Positions 54,411 through 64,000 of a stretch of 64,000 bases of DNA are shown here, one piece after another (the stretch's first letter is position 1; each line of letters starts with the position of its first letter). The stretch is from Climacium dendroides (taxonomy: Eukaryota > Streptophyta > Bryopsida > Hypnales > Climaciaceae): contig OX467084.1 in the NCBI GenBank assembly GCA_950106755.1, forward strand, positions 682,001-746,000. The letters are read 5' to 3'. Both the position numbers and the translations under genes were made by a program. Under the pieces are notes generated by a model. The model worked only from the letters and a program-made list of their open reading frames with translations, was not told the DNA's origin and did not search any database.

Positions 54411-56675
54411 TCACCGTCTTCGCCTCCGTCTGCCTCGCCTGCGTCTCCCCTCACCAACCCCATTTCGAGGACGCTCTCCATTGACAAGCATGTTCAGTCG
54501 AGCTATTTCCGCTTCTGGAACAGTCTCGCCGACTATTCGTATTCTCGGTCTAAACTCAGGAGCATTCAAGTTATGCGGCAAGTCCAATCCCACTTGGGTA
54601 CCAGAAATGCCAAGAATTTGTTCGTCCTCGTCATCCACTACTCGTCTGCTCCGAGGTTCTTTCTGAAGGACTACTTTCCATCCTGGATGCCTCCAATCGT
54701 CAATGAAAAAAACCTGTGATCACATTTAAAAATTGAGTGTTGCCATCAAAGTTCAACTAAAAAGGCCACTTTGAATGAACGCTTCAATCGTCCTACACAT
54801 TTTCCTTTAAAAATGACGGTCATTCAGTTCCATTTGATTTGAACATCATTTCTATGTATCTCCCTTCCTCTGCTTTGTATGTTTCCGCACACCATCTGTG
54901 AACTTAACATGAATTTCCACACTCCTAACAGTAAGTACTCTGTGAAAACATTACAAAGTCAAAATTGTGCACTCTCATTATCTCTTATGGCTTCAACTAC
55001 TTCTTCTTCAGCATGACTAAATACCAAGCAATATGATATTGACTTACCTGATGCACAGTCGCTGGAAGGACATATGGCTCACGAGCACCTGCGATTCTGT
55101 CATTGTAACAGACAACAGTAAATCCATAATCATCTACCTTTGTTGACGAGCGCTCACTTGGACTATTGCGAATCCAAGAGCCTTGCATTACCACTCTCCT
55201 TCTTGCTGAATACCGAACTACTATTATGTCTTTTAGAATCCCAACCATACTAACACCAGCACTCCTACCCTCTTCTGCTCCAAAGACACATGCTATTCCA
55301 TAATCTTGTGTTACGTATCCCAATTCACCAATTTCTTCATGTACTCTGTAGTGATTCCCATATGCCCACATGTGCTTATAAGACTCCGCTTGTACACTTG
55401 GTAGTTCTGACAATCTTCGCAATTCTACATCTACATGGCCTACACCATGGTTACGAATGAGAGAGGTTGTGTAATTACTAAGCCATTCAACAAAATGAGG
55501 CATATCAACGCATAGGTGGGCTGGATAATCATATTGGTGCCTTCTAGACAATCCTCTACTTGCAGCTTCTCTCCGAAATGATTGCCTGCCAATTTCGAGT
55601 GCTTTTTGTGCTTCATTGTATAACCTGCAACCTCCATACGTATGTCACATGCAAGACATGTGAGAAATTACAATGGCGCATTAATTTCCAAATTCATTAG
55701 ACAAATACGTGAAGCTATAGTTTGTCCTCTAGCATCTTAGAAACACATGAAGGCATCTTTCTTTCTCATATAATCCAGTTACAACCTGAAAGAGTACGTA
55801 CTAACGACATGTGGATTGTATAGTTTATGAACACTTTTTTGGGGGGGTATTTTTTGTGACCAAAAATTCAATGCGCATCCACTTCACTTAGCACACACAT
55901 AACTTGCAAATCAAAATTTCAAACACATCCACTTCATTTACACTTTTCTGCAGAGTGCTCTATTTTGACTGTGAAAGGGATCTTCCGCACTGCATGATCC
56001 CACTCTTATATTCTTGACAAAAACAAAGAATATTTCCGTTACCTCCAAGGCTCCGCTGTTGCTACTGAATTCCGAATGATCCAATAGTGAATTGCTCGAC
56101 GTTCTTCACTTGACAGCACCTTCTCTTCGGCAGCACCCATCAACACCTCTCCATTGTTGCATGGCTCTTCATCGTCATCCCATACTCTTTGCTTCGTATG
56201 TGCATATAGCTTGAAATATTCCGTACAAAACCCCAGAGCCTCCTCATACATATATGCATTTGCTATACATGCTTCTGGCCTTGATCTTTTCCGAATATAT
56301 TTTTTGAAAAAACCCATGTGTCTTTCAATGGGATAACACCAAGTGTTTGCTACTGGACCACATTGTCTTATTTGTTTCACTAGATGAATGGGCAAGTGCC
56401 ACATGATATCAAAGGTAGATGGTGGAAACCAAACTTCTAATAAACACAGTGTTTCAGTTGCATACACTTCCAACCTATCCAACTCATCCATATTCAAGAC
56501 CTTCTTACACAACATTGTGAACAATCGACCCAATCTAATTATAGCTGTTCTAGGCCCTGGATTCATGAGATGCCTCAAACATACGGGTAGTATGAATTGT
56601 AGAAGAATATGAAAGTCATGCGACTTCATATTTCCCAACTTGTTTTTTAAGATATGTTTCTTCATGTCCCCACAA
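54411..56675 (-). pseudogene. CACTA transposase TNP2-type, DUF4218-DUF4216 exons
   Basis: Three exons can be joined by eye. Exon a (56043-56675) encodes the DUF4218 part: MKSHDFHILLQ, CLRHLMNPGPRT, MWHLPIHLVKQI and CYPIERHMGFFK. Its donor is GTAACG, and an acceptor TTGCAG at 55625 leads to exon b (55048-55624), the DUF4216 part with VGILKDIIVVRY, TKVDDYGFTVV and EPYVLPATVHQ. Its donor is GTAAGT. Acceptor CACAG at 54714 leads to exon c (54411-54713), with VFFIDDWRHPGWKVVLQK and an Arg-rich tail (RRRRGRRRRRR) before a TGA. All phases match. The catalytic N-terminal half is cut off by chromovirus copy 3 at 56676, so the gene is disrupted. The Arg-rich end could be a nuclear signal. Confidence 0.85.
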
Positions 56676-57966
56676 TGTCGCGACCCAAATGACACCTACC
56701 AGCTCCCAGCAACTCACTAGGTTCACCCCAGTCCACTTCCAGCGTCACTTGGTCACCAACTACCTAACACTGCACATGCCAAGCACCCACAGTGTTAGTC
56801 CCCATTTCCAACTCATTTGCCAAGTCCTAGTCACCGGGACTACTAGCACACACTCCCATCGTGACACCGGGCATGTCACTTAGTAACATGGGGCGGAACT
56901 TCCACCTTAATGTGCAAGGACCCATGGTGGCACTACTCACCATGGTCCTAACCGCCCTTGAGTGTCACCCCACTCCATGCTAGCCCTTTTTGCATTTGCT
57001 ACTCATCCACTAGAGGTAACCGGCACTCACAACTCGGGACACATCCAAGGAGGCCTAGCAAGGAGTGGGACTCCACCCAACCGATGCCACAGGACACACA
57101 CAAGTGTCCCATAGTGCCTTGAAGTGGTGGTGAAGTCACCACCACCAACCATGAGTCACCGGGACTCACCAAGGCTTCAAGAGGGAGTGAGGAGGGAGAC
57201 CAACCCCTCCTATAGTATTCTCTGTGGTATTCGGCAGACCCCCCCATCCTAGGTCGAAGGAAGTCTTTGGATAACCTTGGGTTGTGCAAGACCACCCACT
57301 TCCAACCCAAATCGCCAAGTTACGTCACCGTTTGAACTCCTGAAGATCCAACCGGCGTAACTTTGCGCTCTGAGCTCCAAATCCAACATGCGAGCCCATT
57401 TTAGACATCTACGTGACGAGTAGATGCCGATGGACTGCTCACTCGTCCCATTTGGACAAGTTCTCGCAAAGTTATGGCCCTCTAAAGATTCGGATGCACC
57501 GGGGGAGGCGTCACGCCTTCACCACGGCTCTTCTTTTGGCCATAACTTTTGACTCATGTCTTAGAACCCCGTAATGCTTGTCATTCTAGGTTCCTTGTGT
57601 TCATAGCTTTCCAATGATATGCCGCATGCCATACTTTGTTGTGGGATTCATTGAGAACCCCTCACACCTAGCCCTCAAGTGTCCCGGCGCCACCGGGACA
57701 CAGTCAACTTTGAGCGGCCATAACTTTTTGTTCAGAATTCCAAATTGCGCGTTCTTTGCGCCATTAGAAGCGTATTGTCAAGAGCTTTCCAAGCATGTGT
57801 GACATTCTCATGTTCACTTCAAAATCAGGGCGCTATTGCGCCCTGTTTGATCGGGAGTCTCTTCATTCTCCCTACCAAGTCTATTGCAAGGCTTGGGAAG
57901 TCACTCCCAAGGTCCCCCTTACACACTTAGGTACATTGGGCACCCCAAGTAGATAGGGGCGTGACA
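56676..57966 (-). repeat. 3' LTR of chromovirus copy 3
   Basis: Full-length 1291-bp LTR, TGTCGCGACC to GGCGTGACA on the plus strand. The sense frame of 103 codons is open at 56999-57310. Confidence 0.93.
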
Positions 57967-58827
57967 CTCACCCCCACCAAATAGGGTTGATGCCCTCATC
58001 GACATTACTTCTAGTCGGAAGCATTGAATTAAAAAGGGTAGCCATCCCCCTCAACACTTTCATTGCGTTCTGGGTAGCTAACCCCGCAATGACCCAAGTA
58101 CTCATTTACTTAGTTCAAATGGCTAAGTCTCCAAAGGTGGCACTAGATAAGCCCATGGTTTTGGCACCCTGGACGGCAAACATCCAAGGACCTAAAACTA
58201 AACTAAAGGGACTTATCTACTTTGAGACTCTCCCGGTTTGCCTTCTTTTGGCTCCGAGTTAGGCTCAACTAGCCTATCTTACTTACATGACTAGGAAGAA
58301 CTCAAGGCTCATCAATTTCTACTTGGTTGCAACACCAAGACCCCTCTCAACAATTAAGTTATCAAGTGATGAACTTTGCAAGCCTAGAGATAGTGCCAAG
58401 TCCCGCCCGACTTGTCCTTTGAGTACTCTCCCGAGGCATGGATGATCAATCCATGTGTAGACAATGGTCTACTCCCAAAGGGCACTTTTATAAGCCCGTG
58501 CCACTATCTTGCTCCCGCCCGAGCAAGTCCTAAGCTTGAAAGTCAAAAGGGTTTAGTCCCTTGCAACCTTCAAGCCAAGGCCCCTATTTTGCAGCATTCT
58601 CAAAATTGATTTATGTATCATTCCATCCTCTTCTACTAAACCAAACATCAATGAGACTAGAACTCATCTCATAGTGCTAATGCCAATCAAGAGCTAACTC
58701 ACATACAAGGAGTCATTTCCAATATTGCAACTTTATTTCAAAACAAGTACACAATAGACAAGCGCATAAATGCACTGTTTACATAAGTGTTGTGTTTCTC
58801 CCCCACTAATAAAGGTTGATGTCCTCA
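57967..58827 (-). other. 3' untranslated region and polypurine tract, copy 3
   Basis: Counterpart of 4813-5674 in copy 1. No gene. The polypurine tract is at 57967-57982. Confidence 0.75.
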
Positions 58828-60174
58828 TCAACTCCTACGCGGCTTTTTGTTGGATTGTCTACTTTGTTCAAATCGATCCACCACCTCCTTTGCATAAACC
58901 ATATCTTTGGCATTCACCCAAGTTGCTTCCTTTTCATGATACCCCCATCATTTCACTAAGTATTCTTTGCCCCTTTTCTTAGTATTTCTACTCTTAAGAA
59001 TCCCTTCCACCTCATACTCAAGGTGTTCCCCAACTAACCCAGGGAGAGGCCGCAACACTTGCTTGTGTTCCGGCCTCAAGGTATCTTCATGATATGGCTT
59101 CAATAATGAAACATGAAAAGTTGGGTGTACCTTGATTTCCTGTGGCAATTCCAACTTATAAACATCCTCAAACAACCGCTCGGCGATGACAAAGGGACCT
59201 GCATACTTGGCCATAAACTTAGGTGTTAGTCCTTCTGGCAATGTAAAGTTCTTCACATTCAACCACACCTTTTGTCCCACAGCATACTCCACTTGGCGTC
59301 TCCCTTTGTTCACTTTTTTGATGTATCTCTTTTGTGCTTTGTCTAGATGCAACTTGATTTTCTCAAGCATAGCTTCTCTATGAACAACAAAGTCTTCTGC
59401 AACTTGGCTTCTCTCAAACTCTGATTGCAACCCCTCCAAGGCAAGGTTAGTAGGCATAAGTGGCTCCACACCATAAGCCACTTTGAATGGCGATTCCCCT
59501 GTAGCTGCATGTTTGGCTTTGTTGTAACTAAACTCAGCCAAAGCCAAATACTCTGTCCAATCACTTTGGTCAGCACTCACATAGTTTCTAAGGTATTGAT
59601 TCAAGACCCCATTTACCCTCTTTGTTTGCCCATCTGTTTGAGGATGAAATGCTGTGCTAAATGAAAATTTGGTCTTCATTTTCCTAAACAAGTGCCTCCA
59701 AAATGCACTTGTGAATTTAGGATCTCTATCAGAGACAATCACCCTAGGCAATCCACTATGCCTCCACCAAGTGTTGAAAAAGAGTGTGGCTGTTTGAAAT
59801 GCAGTTGCCACTCCTGTTGTTGGTGCCATCCTGGCCAACTTGCTAAACCGATCTACCACCACAAAGATGGCATCAAACCCTTGTGACTCCGGTAAGCTAG
59901 TGATGAAGTCCATAGAAATACATTCCCATGGACCATTTGGAATGGGCAAAGGCTTAAGTAATCCAACTTGTTTTTGATAGGAAGCTTGGTTGGCTTGACA
60001 AGTGACACAAGTCTTTACATAATGTGCAATGTCTTCTTTCATCCCAGGCCAATAGAACCTCTTAGCCACAAAACTTATGGTGGCTTTTTCACCTCTATGT
60101 CCTACAAGAGGCTTGTCATGCTCCTCCTTCAAGACTTGCAACCTCAACTTGCCTTTGGGGACATACACCCTACC
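58828..60174 (-). pseudogene. Integrase and chromodomain of copy 3
   Basis: From about 60168 the frame holds integrase with a complete HHCC zinc site (H in EEHDKPL and GHRGEK, then CVTCQ), the catalytic core [19 protein letters not shown] and QTDGQTKRVNG, and the GPY-type end. The third catalytic Glu is replaced by Lys (QTKR, where copy 1 has QTER), so integrase should be inactive. The chromodomain is cut by a TGA at the Trp of VKWRGY (about 58945-58947; TGG in copies 1 and 2). The remaining about 39 codons down to 58828 are preserved. Confidence 0.9.
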
Positions 60175-62460
60175 TTATTTGAATTTGATTAGGCCTTGGT
60201 GTAATCGAATCCCCTTCACTTTTTTGCCAACCCTCAAATCACTTAGGAACTTTTGAGCTTCTGGATCCTTCATGTAAGCCTCCCTTATTCTCCTAGCTAA
60301 GTTACTTTCTCCCTCATACATTAACCTTAGTATTTGAGTAGAACTTGGTTTGAACTCATCCTTTCGGCTAAGGGCATCGGGCACCACATTTTCTTTGCCC
60401 GGTTTGTGAATCAAGTCCACATTCATAAGAGCCAAAGTGTCATACCACCTCAATTGCTTGGCTGTCACTCTAGCTTGGCTCTCAAAATACTTCAACGACA
60501 CATTATTGGTGAATACCTTGGTTTGATGAAGACCAAGGTAATGTTGCCATGTCTTCAAACAATGCACCACTGCAAACATCTCCTTTTCATGTGTTGGCCA
60601 TTTGGTTTGGGTCCCATCCAACTTCTTGCTTTCAAAAGCAATGGGCCTCCCACCTTGCATCAACACTCCCCCAATTGCAAAATCACTTGCATCCGTGTGT
60701 ACCTCAAAAGGTTGATCAAACTCAGGAAACTTCAACACTGGATGAGAAGAAAGTTTGGCCTTGAGCTCTTCAAAAGCTTGCTCACATAACTTGGACCACA
60801 CTATGGCTTGATTCTTTTTCAACAAGTCAGACAAAGGTTTGGCAATCTTAGAGAAGTCTCTAATGAACCTCCTATAATAATTAGCAAGTCCAAGAAATGA
60901 CCTTACACCTTTTTGGGTGGTAGGTGGTTTCCACTCCTTGATTGCTTCTACCTTCTTTGTATCCGGCTTGATCCCCGATCCAGACAACATGTGGCCCAAG
61001 AAGTCAATCTCCATTAAACCAAACTCACTTTTCTCTCCATTTGCATACAACTTGTATTCCCTAAGCCTTCCCAACACAATCTCAAGGTGCTTAGCATGCT
61101 CCTCCGCCGTCTTGGAGTACACCAAGATGTCATCAATGTAGACAATGACAAATTCATCCATCTCTTGATGGAACACGGTGTTCATAAGGGTGGTGAATGT
61201 TGAAGGGGAATTGCATAGACCAAAAGGCATCACCAAAAACTCATAGGACCCATATCGGGTCCTACATGCTGTCTTTTCAATGTCTCCAAGTGCAATTCGA
61301 ATTTGGTAGTACCCTGACTTCAAATCAATGCGGCTAAAGTACACCGCCCCTGCCAACCTATCAAAGAGATCATCAATTCGAGGTAAAGGATAGTTGTTCT
61401 TAATAGTGATCTTATTGAGTGCCCTATAATCCACACACATGCGAAGTTTTCCATCCTTCTTGTCCACAAACAAGACTGGCGCTCCATAAGGTGACTTGTT
61501 CTTGCGAATGTATCCTTTAGCTAAGAGCTCATTGAGTTGGTGTTTCAACTCTTTCAACTCCCTTTGATTCAACCGGTAAGGTGCCTTGGATGGTGGTTGT
61601 GATCTAGGCACCACCTCAATCTTGTGATCCACTTCTCTTTTAGGAGGCAAAGCATCAGGCAACTTAGTTGTCAAAACATCCATAAACTTATGGATTACAC
61701 TTGTTACACACTTTGGAGGGGAATTGGCCCTATTAGCCAACTTCTTTTCCTCTCCAACCACACCAGCACGCATAACAATCAAGAACTTAGTATCACTAAG
61801 TTCTTCCAAAACTACTAGATGGATTTGAGTCCCCAACATCTTGGGTGACTTAGTTATTTCTAACTCTATCTCTTTTCCATCTACATTGGCAACCACCTTC
61901 AAAGATGGCCGCCTTCTTATGTCTACTTCATAAGTATCTAGGAAAGTATTTCCTAAGATGAGGTCTACCCCATCCATATCACACACCGTGAAGTCCTCCA
62001 CAAAGGTGAACTCCCTACACTTCACTTCCACGTTTGTTGCCACCTTACTTGTCTTGTGCGGCTTGCCTTTGGCAAACTGCACTTTGATGGGCTTGCAAGA
62101 CTCCTTGATTTGCAAGCCCAACTCTTTAGCAAGTCTTGGGTTCACGAATGAGTGACTTGCACCTGTATCCACCAGGAGTGAAACATCATGCTTACTTATG
62201 GATCCTTTTAAGAACAACAAGCGGGGACTCAACTTGGGTTGATTTGCCTTAGCCAAAAAACCACCTTGAAGAACATGATCTCCAATGTGAGAGCGTGCAT
62301 TTTGAACACTCACCTTAGGTTTGGTGCAACCCCAGGACAAGTGGCCCTTCTCTCCACAATTGTAACAAGTCATTTGGCTCACATCCCTTTTGGTTTTGTC
62401 ACCCCCTTTGTCAATGCCCTTAGCTTGTCCTTCTTTTGGCCCACTTGACTTGGCTCCATC
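60175..62460 (-). pseudogene. Protease, RT and RNase H of copy 3
   Basis: Open from the zinc knuckle ([14 protein letters not shown]) through protease (DTGASHSF), RT with [17 protein letters not shown] and YIDD, and RNase H ([20 protein letters not shown], where copy 1 has [10 protein letters not shown], so an RNase H Asp is changed). It ends at a TAA at 60175-60177 that replaces a Gln codon (KFKQGRV in copy 1). Upstream it is separated from gag by loss of one G in the GGTGGGGATGG run near 62,460. Confidence 0.9.
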
Positions 62461-63404
62461 CCACCATGCTTGCTCTTCATCCAAACATGACGCCTCAACT
62501 TGCGCTTGGAGTGTTTGCTTGACTCACCTGTTGAAGGCCCATCTTTAGCCTTCTTGTTTTGGCCTTCATCATCACCAATCCTTTCTGCCAGCTTCAACAA
62601 CTCCACACAAGTCTCAGGAAGTTGGGGCATTCTAAACAATGCACGTTCTGCCCAACTTTGCAACCCATTGAAGAAAATGATCTTCTTGGCTAGCTCATCT
62701 AGCCTTGGAAGCACATTCAAGTGTGCATTAAACTCCCGCACATACCCCCTAAGACTCCCTGTTTGCTTGAGTCTTACAAGTGCCACTCCATCACGAATGT
62801 CTTGGTATTCTGGGGTGAAGCGGTCGCTAATGCGCTCCTTGAAACCAGCCCAAGTCAAGTTGTCCACCACCTTAGGACTTTCCCCACGAAAGTGAGTCCA
62901 CCAAAGCAAAGCATGATCCTTGAGAAAGGTCACCGCGATGGTGATCTTGTCTTCTTCAGGTGCTCTTTGAGCTTCAAAGTACAACTCCAATTCCACCAGA
63001 AAGTCCTTCACTTTGTGGGCCTTGCCAATGCCTGTGAAAGAAGATGGCATGTTGGTTTTGCACAATTTGTGAGAAGAAGAGGTAGAACCCTTCTCCTTAA
63101 GCTCTTTGATTTCACCTTGCATCACCTGAAGTGTTTTGACAAGTTCCTCAAACATGAGGTCATGCCCTTTGCGTTTGCGATCACGTTGGGGTTTCCCGGG
63201 ACTAGTGGCGGTGTCACCTTCCCTGGCACTAGTTTCCACATTCTCCTCCTCAATGGGAGTCAATTCTTGTCCCATTTGCTCCAAATGAAGAGAATCCCCT
63301 CCTTGAGTTTCCTCCAAGGAAGGCTCATTAGCCTCCAAACCTTGACTACGTGTTTGGCGCCCTTGTCTTGAAGCTCCAGCTTCACCTGTCTTGGTTCTCA
63401 CCAT
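62461..63404 (-). CDS. Gag (capsid) of chromovirus copy 3
   Basis: Gag starts at ATG 63404 ([12 protein letters not shown]), 35 bases after the PBS, and is open through the capsid region ([42 protein letters not shown]) to the basic linker ([16 protein letters not shown]), where the frameshift moves it out of register just before the zinc knuckle. An in-frame ATG further upstream (63503) lies within the LTR and is unlikely to be the start. This is the only copy with an intact gag 5' half in correct orientation. Confidence 0.9.
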
Positions 63405-63438
63405 GACTCCAAGACTCACTGCACACCAACGTAGCCCT

Positions 63439-63450
63439 GCTCTGATACCA
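63439..63450 (-). other. Primer binding site, copy 3
   Basis: Reverse complement of TGGTATCAGAGC, two bases from the LTR end at 63453; matches the 3' end of initiator-Met tRNA. Confidence 0.9.
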
Positions 63451-63452
63451 AA

Positions 63453-64000
63453 TGTCGCGACCCAAATGACACCTACCAGCTTCCAGCAGCTCACTAGGTT
63501 CACCCCAGTACACTTCCAGCGTCACTTGGTCACCAACTGCCTAACACTGCACATGCCAAGCACCCACAGTGTTAGTCCCCATTTCCAACTCATTTGCCAA
63601 GTCCAAGTCACCGGGACTACTAGCACACACTCCCATCGTGACACCGGGCATGTCACTTAGTAACATGGGGCGGAACTTCCACCTTAATGTGCAAGGACCC
63701 ATGGTGGCACTACTCACCATGGTCCTAACCGCCCTTGAGTGTCACCCCACTCCATGCTAGCCCTTTTTGCATTTGCTACTCATCTACTAGAGGTAACCGG
63801 CACTCACAACTCGGGACACATCCAAGGAGGCCTAGCAAGGAGTGGGACTCCACCCAACCGATGCCACGGGACACACACAAGTGTCCCATGGTGCTTTGAA
63901 GTGGTGGTGAAGTCACCACCACCAACCATGAGTCACCGGGACTCACCAAGGCTTCAAGAGGGAGTGAGGAGGGAGACCAACCCCTCCTATAGTACTCTCT
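63453..64000 (-). repeat. 5' LTR of copy 3, partial at window end
   Basis: Begins TGTCGCGACC next to the PBS and follows the LTR consensus to the end of the window; about 740 bp remain outside. Confidence 0.92.

Larger units (their letters stand above)
47671..56675 (-). mobile_element. CACTA/EnSpm transposon, one end in window
   Basis: The element starts with CACTATAACAAAACATGG, a CACTA-type terminus, directly inside the right-arm tandem array. Its genes read toward this end: TNP2-type exons at 54.4-56.7 kb and a candidate second gene at 51.6-53.5 kb. Chromovirus copy 3 splits it at 56676, and the far terminus lies beyond the window. The first kilobase (47,700-48,850) has many TGCGCAC-type words (for example near 47,745, 48,325, 48,570, 48,615 and 48,820) that may be subterminal transposase-binding repeats. 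Confidence 0.8.
56676..64000 (-). mobile_element. Chromovirus copy 3, running off the window
   Basis: A minus-strand copy of the same family, with the complete 3' LTR (56676-57966), polypurine tract (57967-57982), chromodomain, integrase, RNase H, RT, protease, gag, PBS (63439-63450) and the inner 548 bp of the 5' LTR. It lies in the CACTA transposase gene; the left flanking pentamer is CACAA (56671-56675), and its partner should lie to the right of the window. Its coding region carries two nonsense codons and one frameshift, yet it keeps the original order of LTR, PBS and gag and so serves as the reference for copies 1 and 2. Confidence 0.93.

Noticed and set aside
1..64000. tRNA, rRNA or other RNA genes.
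   Set aside because: No cloverleaf or rRNA-like stretch was recognised by eye; the tRNA-like words are retrotransposon primer sites. A tRNAscan or Infernal run would be decisive.

Overview
The window is plant nuclear DNA made almost entirely of transposable elements; no ordinary housekeeping gene is visible. Evidence for a plant: Ty3/gypsy elements primed by initiator-Met tRNA (PBS TGGTATCAGAGC), CACTA/EnSpm DNA transposon sequence with DUF4218/DUF4216 regions and GT-AG introns, and an Arabidopsis-type TTTAGGG run. The species cannot be named; a non-seed land plant or other streptophyte is my guess, at low confidence.

Layout. 0-2.4 kb: decayed coding remnant and unassigned sequence. 2.4-13.5 kb: an old minus-strand Ty3/gypsy pol, split by a chromodomain Ty3/gypsy element (copy 1, 3523-11587, target duplication CTGAT) and by a 130-bp CACTA-type MITE (11781-11910). 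13.7-14.3 kb: an unrecognised 212-aa reading frame. 14.3-20.0 kb: unit A, encoding a 922-aa transposase-like protein behind an array of 11 palindromes. 20.0-26.8 kb: chromovirus copy 2 (internally deleted) and a truncated inverted LTR. 26.8-47.7 kb: a very large inverted-repeat structure with arms of about 4 kb, enclosing unit C (plus strand, decayed) and unit B (minus strand, nearly identical to A) tail to tail. 47.7-56.7 kb: a CACTA transposon, starting CACTATAACAAAA, with spliced TNP2-type exons and a candidate second gene. 56.7-64.0 kb: chromovirus copy 3, inserted in the CACTA transposase gene and running off the window.

The most interesting system is the A/B/C family. Each unit has a large gene with an RNase-H/DDE-like signature (DUF7869-like, by recognition) and a helix-turn-helix-like segment, and each has 7-11 copies of a 19-bp odd palindrome upstream of the start codon. 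A and B share TTAGGGCGGACCGCCCTAA; the diverged unit C uses TTAGCGCGAGTCGCGCTAA. The half-sites have changed symmetrically and array-wide, which looks like co-evolution of a dimeric DNA-binding protein and its sites. I read this as an undescribed DNA transposon family or a self-regulated selfish gene.

The chromovirus copies share a 1.29-kb LTR (TGTCACGCCCC...GTCGCGACA) and carry different inactivating lesions: a 496-bp inversion over PBS and gag start plus one nonsense codon (copy 1); a 2.35-kb deletion, frameshift, stop and protease Asp-to-Asn change (copy 2); two nonsense codons and a frameshift (copy 3). All boundaries were read by eye; percentage identities were not computed.
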